In this document: piece after piece, positions 47,150 through 58,689 of the stretch
Position numbering within the stretch: position 1 is the first letter of the stretch
Layout of the letters: each line of letters begins with the position of its first letter
NCBI GenBank assembly: GCA_008638375.1
Contig: CM018041.1
Location: 18,107,054 to 18,171,053, forward strand
Direction: 5' to 3'
DNA: 64,000 nucleotides
Source of the DNA: Nyssa sinensis
Taxonomy: Eukaryota > Streptophyta > Magnoliopsida > Cornales > Nyssaceae
Program-made: the position numbers and the translations under genes
The notes under the pieces: generated by a model
What the model saw: only the letters and a program-made list of their open reading frames with translations
Told to the model about the DNA's origin: nothing
Databases searched by the model: none

Positions 47150-48010
47150 ATGTGGTGATGCGTTTTCCATTTATGGTAGATATTTTCTCTCAACTAGTTG
47201 ATATTTCTCTCAACGGTGATGTTTCCTTCTATGGTAGACGATTTCCCTCTATGGTAGATATTTTCAATCCACTGGTTAAAGTTTTCCTTTGCGGTGATGT
47301 TTCCCTTTATAGTGGTTCGATTTTCCTTTATGGTAGATACTTCTCTCCACTGGTTGATATTTACCTCTACTGGTTGATATTTCACTCTGTGGTGATACAA
47401 TCCCCCCTCCATGGTGAATAATTTCCCTCCACTGGTTGATACATTTCCCCTCTACAGTGAATGCCTTTCATCTGCGGTGATATTTCCCTCTGTGGTGATA
47501 TAATCCACCCTTTATGATGAATACTTTTTCTATACTAGTTGATAGATTTCCCCTTTATGGTAGATATTTTCTTCTAACTGGTTGATATTTTCCTCTGTGG
47601 AGATACATACTCCCCTCTATGGTAGATACTTTCCTCTAACTGGTTGATATTTTCCTCTATGGTGATATATATTTCCCTCTACTGGTTGATATTTCACCTT
47701 ACGGTGTTGTTTCCCTCTATAATGGACGATTCCCCTCTATGGTAAATAATTTCCCTCTATGGTGATACATACTTCCCTCTAACTGGTTGATATTTCCCTC
47801 TGTGGTGATACATAGTTCCCTCTACTGGTTGATACTTCCCCCTAGGTGATATTTCCTTCTATGGTCGATACTTCTTTCTATGGTGATACTTCCTCCCTTT
47901 GTGATGAATACTTTCATCCCCCTTTACTAGTTGATACATCTCCCTCTACGGTGAATACCTTCCCTTTGTGGTGATACAACCTCCCTCTATGGTGAATATT
48001 TTCCCTCTCT
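47150..48010. repeat. minisatellite of two alternating units of about 20 bp
   Basis: TTTCCCTCTATGGTGATAC and TTTCCCTCTACTGGTTGATA variants alternate for about 860 bp, with around forty degenerate units. ORFs across the array in both strands are repeat artefacts. It lies downstream of the Tat-like gag, where such arrays are expected in this lineage. Confidence 0.88.
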
Positions 48011-48316
48011 AGTGATGATTCCATTTATACATCCTTCCCTATAGAGTTAATTTGATTTCAAACTCATCATTTTTCCTAGTAGATCTGATTGTTTCAATCC
48101 TTACGAAAATTCGGCTATTGTCACAAAAGAAATTTCAAATTTTCTTATTGTAGTAAATCTTAATTATCTCCCTAGCAAGTCACAACCACCAAGTCCTCCT
48201 AATGATTCAGCTCTACCCTAGCATGGCTAAGTCATTTTACTTATTTTTCCCCATAGAGTCACACATAAACTTGTCTTCTTAATAGACCTGATTTAAGTCA
48301 TCCCACCAATGAGACA

Positions 48317-51272
48317 TGTCACAACCCGAAACCCACCCTATGCGGATTAAGGGTCGCGGGGGCAGCTCTCAAGCCGTCTCTAAAAAATTTTAATTGAGGA
48401 TCACCAATAGTGTTATCAAATTAGATAAACATGTAACAAAATCAAAATAAAGTTTACAGACCATGATAAAAGTGATTCTTAAGTTACAGATCTTTTAACA
48501 AAATGCCATCCCCAAAATGTGGACTCATGGGAGAGAGAGACTATAACATATACTTGGTCTATTAAAATTTATAAGAGAAGGAATCCACTATTACAAGCAA
48601 AAAACAGGTCCATGAGCAAAAATGTGACACCTGCTAGCAGTGAACACCCTACTATCCCCTTACAATGTCCTTTCCTAAAAAAAAAAATGATATAAATTTG
48701 GAGTGATCTAACTTACCTCACTAAGTAAATTCCCTCACTCTGCCATGGGTCAGGGTTAGTTTAGATAACAGAATGCAAAACATGGGACAAGCGAAGGTTA
48801 TAGAAAAACAATTATTCACAAGGGAAAACAAATCACTAAGGATGACCTGTGGGTCAAAATGCACATTCCAAAAACAGCTTGAAATGAGATATGAGCAATT
48901 TAGCAAGACAACAATAATGGATTTAGCATATATAATGTTTAGCTTCCAAGAATCACGAGGGATCAAATCAAATGTATTGATAAGCTTGAAAAGCATATCC
49001 ACTAATCAAATAGTACATCATCATATTATGATCAAGGTATAAAATATGTAATACATGAATAATGAGTCTAATAGATGCTATCAACAAATAGGTACCAGCT
49101 ACCCTAAACAGCACTCATTCGGGTTCACCCCTCATCTTTGGGTTTCCCTGAATGGCCCAAAGAGCTTTTATCAAATAATCATGGCCTTATCAGGACTAAG
49201 TGTTGGGTATCATTCCCAAGCACCGACCTGTAGGTCATTAGCATCCAAAAATTCAAGATAGGCATTGTGACATACATAACTCCCGAGTACTCATAATAAT
49301 GTCATAACCAGATGAATTTCATAAGGAATGTACATATACATATAATTCAAGGTTCACAACAAAAGAGATTACAAAAATTTTCCAACATCCATAATTAAGG
49401 GTTATAGCAATGTGTAAGTAATCATAACAGGATATTGACAATAAGAATCTCAATATATCCACAAGGATGTCACAAATACGGAGCTCTGGAAACAAAACAA
49501 ATGATAGGAGTGTATAAAAGAACACAAACTGGCAACATCGAGAAGAACATAATTGCAACGTGGCAAAGGAATACAACACATTAGAGTTTGGGTTTACTTA
49601 CCTTCAAAATGGGTTCCCTCTTTTTAAGAGATCTCCTTCTCATTTCCCTTCACTAATCCTATAAATCAGGAAACATCATTTAGTTCAATTTTACTTATGG
49701 ACTTATTCTGATTTTATTGATGGATCTGTCATCTTTTAGTCTTATGGGTTATATTGTAGGTCTATGGACTTATGAAAATTAAATTAGATATTTATTGATT
49801 CTTTTACACTCTTTTGGTAGCTCGTTGTACCCTTAAAAGTGTCTTAAAACTGGCTAATTTTGTATATCAGTATTTTAGGTATCTTATTTGACAAAAGGGA
49901 CCCCACCGTTGAGTCCGAAACGTTAAAAAACCTTAGAGTAGGCACCCTCATAATTTTTTGAGTTCATTTGGTAGCATCATTTAGCCCTTAGAACTTTTTT
50001 GAAAGTAGTCTAGTTTTTCTGTTTATGTATTTAGAAAATTACTTTACCCAAGCGGAGCCTACAATTGGGTCCAGAATGTCAAAAAAACATAAGTTTGCTT
50101 TTTACAGATCTTGATTTGGCTTTGTCTACTTCATTTTATGTTAACGTGAAGTATTTTCCACTTAATAAGGGCGTTTTAGTCATTTTACTTATGTTCAGGG
50201 GTATATTTATAATTTTCCTGAAATTCAGGGGTACAATTGTGATTTCCAAAATTCTATAATTTAAAATATAACAATTTATATTTTTCAAGGGCCTAATTGA
50301 ATAAATGTTTCAAAAAGTTGTGCCACAGTGTAATAAATAACAGTTCAGGGGTCAAAATACAATTTTAGAAACTTTTATTAAATAAATCATCTGGTTCGGT
50401 CTAGGATTAAGTGAATCGTTCCCATTCCATCGAAAACTAACCAGTTCATCCTGTTTGTTGTGTTATCAGCGTGTCATCATGATGTCATTATTACAGTGAC
50501 GTTTCATTTAAGTTTAATCAAGCCACATGCGTCCAAAACGACGTCGTTCTATTTAAAACCCAGACCCGTTCACGTGTGGGCCAAGACCGACCCGTATCTG
50601 ACCTACCCCAAGGTTCGAAATTGTTCATCGTCTTCCTTTCTCGCAAGGTTACTATAGCCCTAATTTTCTAAGAATTTCCATCTCTATTTCGTGTAGTTTT
50701 AAGCGTCCATTCCCTCTACTTTCAAGCTTAATCAACTCCTAGGGTTCTAACTTAACTTTCCTCGTTGATTTGGTGCATCAAATCAAGCCCAAAATCTCGA
50801 TTATACTCGAGTATGGCGTACTTGTAACTTAATCGTAAACACTCATTTTTACACCAAAAGGCATGGGGTTTGGCCTGTTGTCCTCCCATTTTCATGGGGT
50901 TTCATTCCCATTCAAAATTATGGGTTTTAGGGTCGGTTCATGCTATTCGGTTTCAAAACCAAAACCTGCAACTTAGGTTTTGGGGCCGTTTCCTTGGGTA
51001 TTTGGGTCACATTCTGGTGGGTTTATGACCCTTTAGAGGTCTAGTTTCAGCCTTGACTAAAAGAAGTGGGTTTGATTCAGGTCAGTTTTCCTTCGGTGGT
51101 CCATCAATGACAACCTAAGGTTTTTTGTCTCTCTATCATAACTCATGTCATTTATTTGCTTTTTAAGAAATATCGCTCCCTAATGCTTATCGTAGTACAA
51201 ATTATATACTAATGCCATTAATATCTAATTAACCGATATTAATTCCTCATTAATTAGGTCTAAGGTGTTCCA
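48317..51272 (-). mobile_element. 3' LTR of chromovirus-like gypsy element
   Basis: On the plus strand it starts TGTCACAACCCGAAACCCACC and ends GGTGTTCCA; the element itself reads on the minus strand. It aligns co-linearly with the second LTR from 58690 over about 2.8 kb (for example TTAACAAAATGCCATCCCC, and GGTTTTAGGGTC near the right). The last 130 bases differ from the other copy, so one of the two has an internal deletion or a replaced end. The left flank is AGACA. Confidence 0.85.
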
Positions 51273-51283
51273 TTCACCCCCTT
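51273..51283 (-). other. polypurine tract of the chromovirus-like element
   Basis: The minus strand reads AAGGGGGTGAA immediately before the LTR start TGGAACACC. Confidence 0.7.
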
Positions 51284-51289
51284 AAGAAA

Positions 51290-52787
51290 GCTTGGTCCCA
51301 AACTTGACGTACCTTGTAACGTGAAGAGTTGTAGATATTTGGCGCGAATTTCATCCTCTCGCTCCCAAGTAGCCTTCTCCATTTTGTGACTCATCCACAA
51401 TACTTTTTCAGTGGAATAGTCTTATTTCTCAAAACCAACTCCTGACGGTCTAAAATTTGCACTGGTTGCTCAACATAGGTCAAATCCTTTTGGACATCCA
51501 GAGGTTCGTGCTCTACCACTTGGTTTGGATCGTGCAAGCACTTTCTCAACATAGAGACGTGGAAAACATTATGCACGTGTGCCAATTCTAATGGTAGAGC
51601 AAGTTGGTATGCCATCAGTCCAACTTATCCTGTGATCTAGAATGGCCCGATGTAGCGAGGCCCTAACTTTCCCTTTTTCCCAAATCTCATCACGCTCTTC
51701 ATAGGTGACACTTTCAAAAATACATGACCCCTCACTGCAAATTCCAATTCTCTTCTTTGGATGTTGGCATAATTCTTTTGGTGGCTTTGAGTTGCTAGTA
51801 AGTGCTACTTGATCACTTGAATCTTTTCTGTTGTTTCCTTAACTATTTCTGGGCCGAAAAATTTCCTTTCCCTCACTTCCATGCAACATAGTAGTGATTT
51901 GCACTTCTTGCCATATAGTGCTTTATATGGTGCCATGCCTATGTTTGACTGATAGTTGTTGTTATATGTGAATTTCACGAGTGGTAATTGTTCTTCCCAA
52001 CTTCCTTTAAAACCCATGACACAAAACGTAGCATATCCTCCAAAGTTTGAATTGTTCTTTCGGATTACCCATCAATCTCTAGGTGGTAGGCGGTACGGAG
52101 ACCTAGTTCCGTGCCCATTGCTCTCTCTAGGGTACTCCAAAATTGTGACACGAACCTTGGGTCTCGATCAGACACTATTGAGATTGAGACCCTGTGCAAC
52201 TGAACAATTTCCCAAATATACACTGTTGCTAATCGTTCTAGTGTCTGGGTTGTTTTGGTTACAAGAAAGTGAGCTGTCTTTATTAGTTTATCCACGATTA
52301 CCAATATAGTCATTCCCATGTGGAGTTTTGGAAAACCCTGACACAAAGTCCATCGTAATGTGCTCCCACTTCTACTTAGGTATTGGGAGTGGTTGCAAGA
52401 GTCCATTAAGCTTCTGATACTCGACTTTGACTTGTTAGCACTTGACACATTGTGCTATGTACTTAGCGATGCCCTTCTTCATTCCTGACCACCAATAAGT
52501 ACTTTAGACATTGTGGTACATTTTGGTGTTTCTGGGGTGTATGGAAAACCTTGAGTTATACACCCCATTAAGAATTTCCTCTCTTATCCTGGGCACATTC
52601 GGCACACAAATTATATCTCGTAAACGTAATATCCCATCCCGAATAACAAATTCTAGATTCCTTCCTACCTCAGCATCCTCACAGAGTTTTGCTAACTTCT
52701 CATCTTGGTTCTACAACTTTTTAATCCTTTCTATAATCATCAGCCCTACTGTCACATTGGTGAGCATCGTTCCTGAGTTTGGCAGAA
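51290..52787 (-). pseudogene. chromovirus integrase and chromodomain-like tail
   Basis: The minus-strand reading from the solo-LTR junction includes RNLEFVIRDGILRLRDIICV, the zinc-binding region (YWWSGMKKGIAKYIAQCVKC) and core pieces (WEHITMDFVSGF). It continues with WEEQLPLVKFTYNNNYQSNI and GMAPYKALYGKKC, then AYQLALPLELAHVHNVFHVS. The tail YVEQPVQILDRQELVLRNKTI continues after a one-base frameshift near 51400 as KMEKATWEREDEIR. That is the chromodomain-like end of Tekay/Del chromoviruses, thought to guide insertion to silent chromatin. Stops and shifts make it inactive. Confidence 0.85.
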
Positions 52788-55560
52788 TGCCACGCCCTGA
52801 ATTTTCATAACCTCGGGGAGTGAGTGAGAATAATAAAATAAAAAATTAAATTAATATATTCATTTTTAATCGAATTTTACTTTTTAATATCCAAGATCAT
52901 GTCTTATAATGTCTTAAAGTGTAGGCTAAACATAGACTAGGTGCTTTTATAACTCAACTTCAAGATGATGACCAAGCATGGTCCAAATGGTTGCTTAGCA
53001 TAGCCTAAAATGATGACAAAGCATGGTTAAGGTTGGTGGCCTAATATGGCCTAAGTAAAGGTCAAATATTTTTCCTAAGTAGTGACCGAACATGGCTCAT
53101 AAAGATGGCCAAACATGGCCAAAAAGGGTGGCCAAACATGACCTAAAAGGATGGCTAAGGGCTAGTGTCAAGAGGCAAGGGTTGAGTGCCCATAGGCTCT
53201 CAGGCAGTAGGCTAGGCTACAGCACGCGCGGAGCGCGTAACATGTACGCAGGGGCGCGTGAGCTGGCTGGTCTTATGGCCTTGGTCCAAAATCTAATTTT
53301 TTTTGTTCACTATTCATTGTTACTGTATTCCAGTAGCTGATTTGCTATAGTGCCAAAATTTCAACCTTTGTCCAAAAATCTTAGTTTTGACATTTTTATA
53401 CCCATTTCAATTTATTTCATTACCAAACTTGGTGTGGGACCCAATAACATGTAAAATAACCATTTTACCCTTTTTCCCTTATTTTTTGACCTTAAGTGAT
53501 TTTTAGACTAATCACCCCTATGTTTCATTTCTTTACTTTTCTTTTTGTCTTTTTAAGTCATTTATTTCCCTACTTAGACAATGTAGGCATGCTCTCCCAT
53601 TCCACTCAATCTAGTTTCTATATTTTAAAAAAATTTACCATAGTCTCATTTGTTTAGTAACCTATTTTCTCATCCCATTCCTCCTCAACACCAACACAAC
53701 ACCTAATGGAACAATTATTCATACAATTGTGTAATTCTAACATTCACAAGTATATTTTGAAAATAAGTAACTATATGAAGCTCCATGTTCCTCATTTACA
53801 TTCACTATATAATTTCATATAATCCATTATAAAATTTAGTTCATAGCTCTCACAAGGTCTAAGTTTTAAACATACAATGAATTTCATGGGACTTATGCCC
53901 TTACACACCAAAATTATGCCCCAAGGGCCAAATATTCTTCAATGTCCACTTGCCCCTCTATGCTTCAAGTCTTCATCAAGTCTCAAGTGCCAAGAGCCTC
54001 ATCTGTAATATGTAATCCCGTATACGGTAAGCACGATGGCCCAGTATGACATAATGCTAATATCAAGAACAAAGATAAGGCGTGACATGTGCAAAGTGTA
54101 CATTTAATAAGCTATATGCCTTCCAATTCATCAATGCAATGCAATGGCAATATGCATGACACACACATGCAATTATATGTCTAACACATGTCTTGCTTCA
54201 CGGTCCTTTCCTGTTAGCCCGCAAGTACTGTCGTATGTCTCGCTTCACGGTTTGCCCCCGTCAGCATCCGAGTACTGTCATTGGCCAGATTTTGAGTTTT
54301 TCACCCCAAGATCTACACCCTCATAATGCATAGCACAAAAGTGCTCAACCCACTCCATGTTTCCGAAAATTCAAGTATGCCAAGATGCCTTGATTTTTCT
54401 ATGCAAGTTCAATGAGACATTTTATCAAATACATGGAATACTCCTTAAATCATGCATCATACATAAAGCAAACAATAACTTTTAAACTACAAAGCTTTGT
54501 CTACATGAACTTAACATATAATCCAATCAATTACACATATAAACATATTACATATTCACAACCTTACCAAATTCTCAAAGATTATAAAATACATAAAATA
54601 CCAACACATTGAATAAATCATAACTTTCCAACTACAAGACTTTGTCTGCATGAACATAAGCTAGAATGCAATGAATTATACATATAGTCATATTAAATGT
54701 TCATCACTTCAACAAATTTCCAAAGAATATATAGGTAGATAAGGTACCAACCCTAGGTTTTCAAAGTAACTATAAGCTAGGTGGTTCTCTAATAACAAAT
54801 AAGCATGTAAGTCATACAATTAACATATAAAAACACTCTTAAACTTATCCCTATTCTTTACTTAGCAAAATATCATACCTAAAAGGGTTTTTCTCAACCC
54901 TAGGGAGTTGTAATCACAATACAGCCCAACCAATTGGTAAGAACGTAATCCTTGACGTGGGGAACAACTTCCTAGAAGGAAGCCTTGTGAAACTCCAAGG
55001 CTAGAGATGAGTTTTGGAAGGTAGAGAGTTGAAAAAACCTAAGTTTTCTTCACCTTTCTCTCCATGCATGACCTGCTGCTCATTCCTCAGACCAAATTCT
55101 GTGATTTTAACACTAAGGTCCTATTTATAGTAAGGGGGTCAAGAGGTGAAAAGACCCTTTTTGCCTTTAATGAGTTCGGGACCTAGTTACACTACAACTT
55201 GTCTTGAAACGCCTCAATTCGACATTCTGCTTTAACCAAAGTTCTTAAAATTATTTTAAATAATATTTTTCTAAAAACTTTATTTTCCCCTACGGGCGAG
55301 TACGGCCGGGTCCACCCGGGCCACTCGAGATGCCCTTTATGGTGCATTTTTTAAATTGTCTCCGATTAGGCTCAAAAGAAGTGTATTTTAACATTTTAAC
55401 GTTTTAAGTATATTTCTCTTCTATTTCATACTCAAAATATACTTCTAAACATGACTTATATCTAACTAATGCATGTATAGTGCCCTACCGGTAAACAGTG
55501 TATGAATAGTGCCTTACTGGCAAAAATGAAAACTTTACCCTGATTTTTAAGATCTCTACA
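52788..55560 (+). mobile_element. 2773-bp solo LTR inserted in chromovirus pol
   Basis: It begins TGCCACGCCCTGAATTT and ends GATCTCTACA. It is flanked by CAGAA on both sides (52783-52787 and 55561-55565). Removing it and one duplication leaves the minus-strand pol frame continuous across the site, which confirms the limits independently. A degenerate short tandem motif (GGCCAAACATGGC-like) fills 52960-53170. No internal domain remains. The 5135-7090 fragment is a truncated relative in the opposite orientation. Confidence 0.95.
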
Positions 55561-55565
55561 CAGAA

Positions 55566-56760
55566 TCACTTTTATTTCCATCACTTCCATCTCTTTTAGT
55601 AACTCTCATTATGTTGTCAACATGCAAGCAAGACTTCCTGATGACTTCTTGTAAAGAGCGTGTGCCATCACATTAGCCTTCCCCGGGTGGTACTGTATGT
55701 TAAGCTCGTAATCTTTGATTAGTTCCAGCCATCGTGTCACATGATGAGTTCTCTTTATGTAAACAAATACTTGAGACTCTTATGGTCTATAAATATCTCA
55801 CATGTCACTCTGTAGAGGTAATGCCTCCAAATCTTTAGTGCAAACATAATTACTGCAAGCTCAAGGTCGTGAGTTGGGTAGTTTTTATCGTGTGGCCTCA
55901 GTTGCCCCGAGGTGTAAGCTACTACCTTACCCTTTTGCATTAGAACACACCCTAAGCCTTTATGTGACGCATCACTGTATATCACAAAGCCTTTTGTCCT
56001 CTCTGGTAGTGTCAGGACCGGTACCGACACTAAACGGTTCTTTGGCTCTTGGAAGCTCTTTTCCCTTTCTTTTGTCCACACAAAAAGAACATTCTTCTGA
56101 GTCAATTGGGTGATTGGCGCTGCTATCTTGGAAAAGTCCTTGACGAACCTTCTATAATAGTCTGCTAACCCCATGAAACTATGGACTTCTATAACATTGG
56201 TTGGCCGAGGCTAATTTATGATTGCTTATATCTTTTGGGAATCCATTAGATCCCATCTTTGGTGATCACATGTCCTAGAAATGAAATATTATGGAGCTAA
56301 AATTCACACTTCTTTAACTTGGCATACAACTTCTACTCCCATAGCTTCTGTAAAACTTTCCTCAAATACACCTCATGTTCCTCTAGGCTTTTAGAATAGA
56401 CTAAGATGTCATTGATGAATATGATCACGAAGTCATCCAAATATAGCTTAAAAATCATGTTCATCAAGTCCATGAATGCTGCTGGAGCATTTGTCACCCC
56501 AAAAGGCATTACTAGGAACTCAAAATGCCTATAGCAGATTTTGAATGTCGTCTTTTCCACATCTATAGCCTTGACATTCAATTGATGGTATCCCGACCTC
56601 AAGTTAATCTTTGAGAAGACCCGTGCTTCGTTCAATTGATCAAATAGGTCATTTACCCTTGGCAGAAGGTATTTGTTTTTTATGGTGACTTTATTCAACA
56701 CTCGATAGTCGATGCACAGTCTCATGGTCCCATTTTTCTTTTTAACAAATAACACCGGTA
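55566..56760 (-). pseudogene. chromovirus reverse transcriptase and RNase H
   Basis: RT block 56333-56755 reads [20 protein letters not shown], then [10 protein letters not shown] and [20 protein letters not shown]. The polymerase motif at 56408-56419 is FIND, where FIDD is needed: the first catalytic aspartate is Asn. RNase H block 55755-56174 has [32 protein letters not shown], and [12 protein letters not shown]. It continues to RRWLELIKDYELNIQYHPGK and then meets the solo LTR. A frameshift separates RT from RNase H near 56200-56330. Confidence 0.9.
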
Positions 56761-56914
56761 CACCTCATGGCGAAGAGCTGGGTTATATAAAACCCTTGTC
56801 TAGCAACTCTTGTAGCTATAATTTCAATTCCTTTAGCTCCACTGGTGCCATTCGATACGTGGTTTTAGATACTGGTAAAGTGCGAGGACGTACATCGATA
56901 CTAAACTCAATTTT

Positions 56915-57440
56915 CTAATCAACAAGCATTTTAGGTAGATCATCCAAAAACATATCGGGGAATTCTCTTGCAATAGGAATCCGATCTAAAATGGGTTCTT
57001 GTGAGTGGGTGTCAAGGACACTACGCAAGTAACCACAACATCCCTTGCGAAGCAGACGTTTGACCTGAATGGAAGAAATAAAATAGGGTGGGAAGGCTAC
57101 TCCCGTTCCTTCAAATGTGATGCTTGGCTGTCTAGGGTTCTGAATGAGGACTCTCTTGGGTACACAGTCGATGGTAGCGTGATTTTCAGTCAACCAATCC
57201 ATGCTAAGAATTACATTGAACCCACAAATTTCCAAAGGTATTAAGTCGGTAACTGCTAGGTGCCCTTGATCCCTATCTCGCATGATTTATGTATTATAGT
57301 TCCCAATAGTGATTCTCTCGAAGGAATTGAAATAGTCAGCAAGTAGCCTAGGGGTTTAAACCTCAAGTTCAACTTGGTAGAAAATTTAGGAGATATGAAT
57401 GAATGAGTAAAACCAGTATCAAATAGAACATGTGCGACAG
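56915..57440 (-). pseudogene. chromovirus protease and linker
   Basis: The protease active site VLFDTGFTHSFIS has DTG at 57412-57420. The downstream flap/core CGFNVILSMDWLTENHATIDC lies in 57200-57260, where the family has DVILGMDWL. RKGCCGYLRSVLDTHSQEP and REFPDMF lead toward RT. A stop near 57290 divides it. Confidence 0.85.
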
Positions 57441-57479
57441 AAAGGGTACCTACAACTACTAAGGTAGTGGCTTAAACAT

Positions 57480-58600
57480 CATTAGGCATGATTGAGAAAA
57501 CCCTTATTGGGCACTGTTGATCTTTCTTTGGTCCTTCATTTCTTGCTTGAGGTGCTATAAAGGCTGATATTGTCGAGTCTGAGCTAATCATAGTCTGGCC
57601 ACCCTTAAGACAATTCTTCATGTAATGCCCAGTTTGACCATAACCGAAGTAAGCGTTATTATTCCTGTAGCACTATCCCTTGTGAATATTTTGGCAAGCT
57701 GGGCACTTGGCTGCACCCTCATTGTTATGGCTTACCTTTTCTCGATTAGATCCTTGCCCCATATTACGTGACCCGACACCTGGCTTGAAAAATAAGGATC
57801 CCCATCCTCTATCTCGACTCCCTCTTGATCTCTAATTCCCTTTTCTCTTGGCGAACTCTTCTCCATTACTTTCAATAATCTTGGCAGTTTCCACAAATTC
57901 ATTATTGGTGGACAATCATTGGGGCTTGACCTAATCCTTGATAACCTAACTCAAACCACCCTCAAACTCTCGAGCCTTTAGACTTTTAGTGTTGATGACA
58001 TTTGGAGCAAACTTGGCCAGCTCAGTAAACTTGGTCTCATATTTTTCCACCGTCATGCCACCCTATTACAGGACTAGGAACTCAACAACTTTTTTTTATC
58101 TCTGGCCTCTTATGGAAAGTATTTTCCATTGAAAACTTTAGTAAAGCGCTACTAATTCATATCGGGTTCTCATGCTTTCTCCAATAACCACCATTTATGT
58201 GTAGCTCTCTTGAACATTTACGTGGCATAAGCCACCTTTGGTTCTTCAGTACAAGTCAGAATTCGGAAGATCTGATTCATCTCTAGTAACCATTCTTCAG
58301 CCAAGGTGGGGCCTCTTATCCCATCAAATGCAAGCAGTTTTAAGTCTTAGAACCGTTTGTAAGGATATGACTGGTCTTGATTGTCTTCTTGGCAGCCTCC
58401 ACGATTTTTGGGATGGTCCTGCCTCACTTGTTCATTTCCACCTACCTAGGGTCTCGGCAAGGCCTCCACAATCCATTCTAAAATATGCTTAACTCTATCC
58501 AATCGATTTGTTGCTATTGGCGTACTTCGAGTGTGAAACCATTCGCTACAAAAGAATAACATTTAGAACTTAAGTAATCACTTAACCACTATGTTAAGTT
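57480..58600 (-). pseudogene. chromovirus gag, decayed
   Basis: The most certain part is the nucleocapsid at 57610-57720 (CPACQNIHKG, then AYFGYGQTGHYMKNC). The second knuckle should be C-x2-C-x4-H-x4-C, but both leading cysteines are Tyr here. Upstream the capsid region is broken into many short frames (LARLLGEC-like stretches are not readable continuously), so its limits are approximate. An opposing ORF at 58238-58492 is a shadow. Confidence 0.65.
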
Positions 58601-58674
58601 TTACTCATTGACTAACCCTTAGACTTAGCCTTAGTAATCTAGTCCTAATCTCCCATGAACCACTAGAACCTAGG

Positions 58675-58686
58675 GCTCTGATACCA
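58675..58686 (-). other. primer binding site, initiator tRNA-Met
   Basis: The minus strand reads TGGTATCAGAGC exactly, three bases from the LTR end at 58690. Confidence 0.92.
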
Positions 58687-58689
58687 AAC

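Noticed and set aside
47152..47421. ORFs on both strands
   Set aside because: They arise from the 20-bp minisatellite and have no independent support.
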